Shown here piece after piece: positions 63,114-64,000 of a stretch of DNA of 64,000 nucleotides (position 1 is the first letter of the stretch; every line of letters begins with the position of its first letter). The position numbers were made by a program, and so were the translations under genes. Origin of the DNA: Verrucomicrobiota bacterium. Lineage in GTDB: Bacteria; Verrucomicrobiota; Verrucomicrobiia; Opitutales; UBA953. Under the pieces are notes generated by a model that was not told where the DNA came from, ran no database searches, and worked only from the letters and a program-made list of their open reading frames with translations. The stretch covers positions 62,001 to 126,000 of the forward strand of contig VHCL01000002.1 of NCBI GenBank assembly GCA_016871725.1, written 5' to 3'.

Positions 63114-63764
63114 TCAGGGCTTGGCGTAAGGATTGGTCTGCTTCTCGACGCCCACCGAGGTCTGTCCGCCGTGGCCCGGCAGGAGGACGACGTCGTCCGG
63201 CAGGGTGTAGATGCGCTTCCGGATCGAGGTCAGGAGCTGGTTCCAGTCGCCGTTGGGGAGGTCGGTCCGCCCGACGGAGCCCTTGAAGATGGCGTCGCCG
63301 GTGAAGGCGATCTTCTGGTCGGCGGCGTAGAAGAGGATGCTGCCGGGGCAGTGGCCGGGGACGTGACGGATCTCGAATTTGTAGCCGCAGGCCTCGACCA
63401 AGTCGCCATCGTCCACCCATCGGTCGACCTTCACGGAACGGAAATCGTCGTCGGAGAGCGACGGGATCATCGACTGGTAACGGTTGCGATAGGCCTCGAT
63501 GTTCTCGATGAGCTGTTGGTCGTCCTTGTGCGCGATGACCTTGGCGCCGGCGTCGGCGAAATAGCGCCCATCGCACATGTGGTCCCAATGGCCGTGCGTG
63601 ATGAGCAGGTGGGTCAGGGTGAGACCCTGCTTCTTGATCTCCGCGAGCAGCAGCGGGCCGGCGTCCTTGGGGGCATCGATGACGCAGCAATCCCGGCCGT
63701 TCTCGGCGACGACGAGGTAGGCGTTGGTTTCGAAAGGCCCCAGCGGGGCGGCGGCGATCTTCAT
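63114..63764 (-). CDS. MBL-fold hydrolase, glyoxalase-II-like
   Basis: A 216-residue metallo-beta-lactamase-fold protein. LLITHGHWDHMCDG is the H-x-H-x-D-H metal motif. HVPGHCPGSILFY, FTGDAIFKGSVGRTDLPNGD and LLPGHGGQTSVGVEKQTNPY complete the glyoxalase-II-like pattern. The last part is shared by the broad hydroxyacylglutathione hydrolase group. The true thioester substrate is unknown. It lies 4 bp after a thioesterase gene. Confidence 0.9.
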   Translation of the reverse strand: MKIAAAPLGPFETNAYLVVAENGRDCCVIDAPKDAGPLLLAEIKKQGLTLTHLLITHGHWDHMCDGRYFADAGAKVIAHKDDQQLIENIEAYRNRYQSMIPSLSDDDFRSVKVDRWVDDGDLVEACGYKFEIRHVPGHCPGSILFYAADQKIAFTGDAIFKGSVGRTDLPNGDWNQLLTSIRKRIYTLPDDVVLLPGHGGQTSVGVEKQTNPYAKP

Positions 63765-63768
63765 GGAA

Positions 63769-64000
63769 TCAGGCTCCGAAGGCGCGGCGCATGGCGGCCT
63801 CGACGTTGTCCGGCGGGCGCACGGCCTTGAACTCGCGGTTCACGAAGGCGTGGACGGTGAAGCCTTCGACGAGCAGTTCGCCGTCGCGCTCGACCCGGTA
63901 GGTGAGTCGCAGGCGGGCCTTGGGTTTCTCGGCCAGGGTCACCGTGATGCGCACGCGGTCGTCGAAGCGGGAAGGGCGGTGGTAGGTCAGGCCGGTCTCC
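63769..64000 (-). CDS. Hotdog-fold thioesterase (5' end outside window)
   Basis: The C-terminal 76 residues of a YbgC/FadM-type acyl-CoA thioesterase are visible. YHRPSRFDDRVRITVTLAEK corresponds to the y-h-x-P-a-r-f-D-D segment of the family. The C-terminal LLVEGFTVHAFVNREFKAV and RPPDNVEAAMR also fit. The N-terminal catalytic region is beyond the right edge. It is followed 4 bp later by the MBL hydrolase, so the two may act together on thioesters. Confidence 0.82.
   Translation of the reverse strand, partial: ETGLTYHRPSRFDDRVRITVTLAEKPKARLRLTYRVERDGELLVEGFTVHAFVNREFKAVRPPDNVEAAMRRAFGA

Overview
The window is 64 kb of GC-rich, gene-dense chromosome from a Gram-negative bacterium. LPS export and Kdo-transfer genes (LptA-like, lptB, waaA), an HPr kinase, a cbb3 oxidase operon with a fused CcoN-CcoO subunit, and many small exported proteins of no recognised family fit Verrucomicrobiota, possibly near Opitutae. 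This placement rests on gene content only; there is no rRNA gene here. I see no transposase, phage gene, integron or CRISPR array. Most genes are core metabolism or translation, packed with ATGA stop/start overlaps.

Layout. 1-4 kb: sucD (cut by the left edge), sucC, frr, pyrH, tRNA-Gln(UUG) and an EF-P whose loop tip lacks the usual lysine. 4-9 kb: an exported unknown, an ABCG-type half transporter, and a pair of envelope unknowns. 9-18 kb: a WalJ-like MBL hydrolase, glgC, a membrane protein, a heterodimeric ABC exporter, ilvE and an orphan PaaK-like adenylating enzyme. 18-24 kb: a Tat-dependent Gfo/Idh/MocA oxidoreductase, aroK, aat, a small HTH protein, nadA and a Fur-family regulator. 24-29 kb: DAHP synthase, an Lrp/AsnC-type regulator, an aminotransferase, der and fmt. 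29-36 kb: a very large LptA/OstA-like protein, lptB, hprK, trpD and waaA. 36-43 kb: rpsB-tsf, a DUF983-like gene, an ispA-type synthase, a YhbY protein, rpsO and pnp.

43-51 kb is a complete minus-strand cbb3 oxidase operon: ccoS, a ccoN-ccoO fusion, ccoQ, a single-haem ccoP, ccoG, a 51-residue membrane protein where ccoH/fixH normally sits, a SafE-like protein and the copper ATPase ccoI. Structural subunits, the copper-delivery pump and assembly factors are therefore made together, consistent with high-affinity respiration.

51-64 kb: a secreted alpha/beta hydrolase, an RDD protein, folD and an RsuA/RluB-type pseudouridine synthase. Next come four tandem GH16-like jelly-roll proteins arranged as two subfamily pairs (A-A-B-B). 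All four lack the GH16 catalytic acidic motif, and the first seems to have its signal peptide in another frame. Then follow a CysJ-like reductase without a flavodoxin domain, fabG-acpP-fabF, a tandem pair of secretin-like exported proteins, an unknown, an MBL hydrolase and a hotdog thioesterase cut by the right edge. The GH16-like quartet and the secretin-like pair are the best candidates for undescribed biology.
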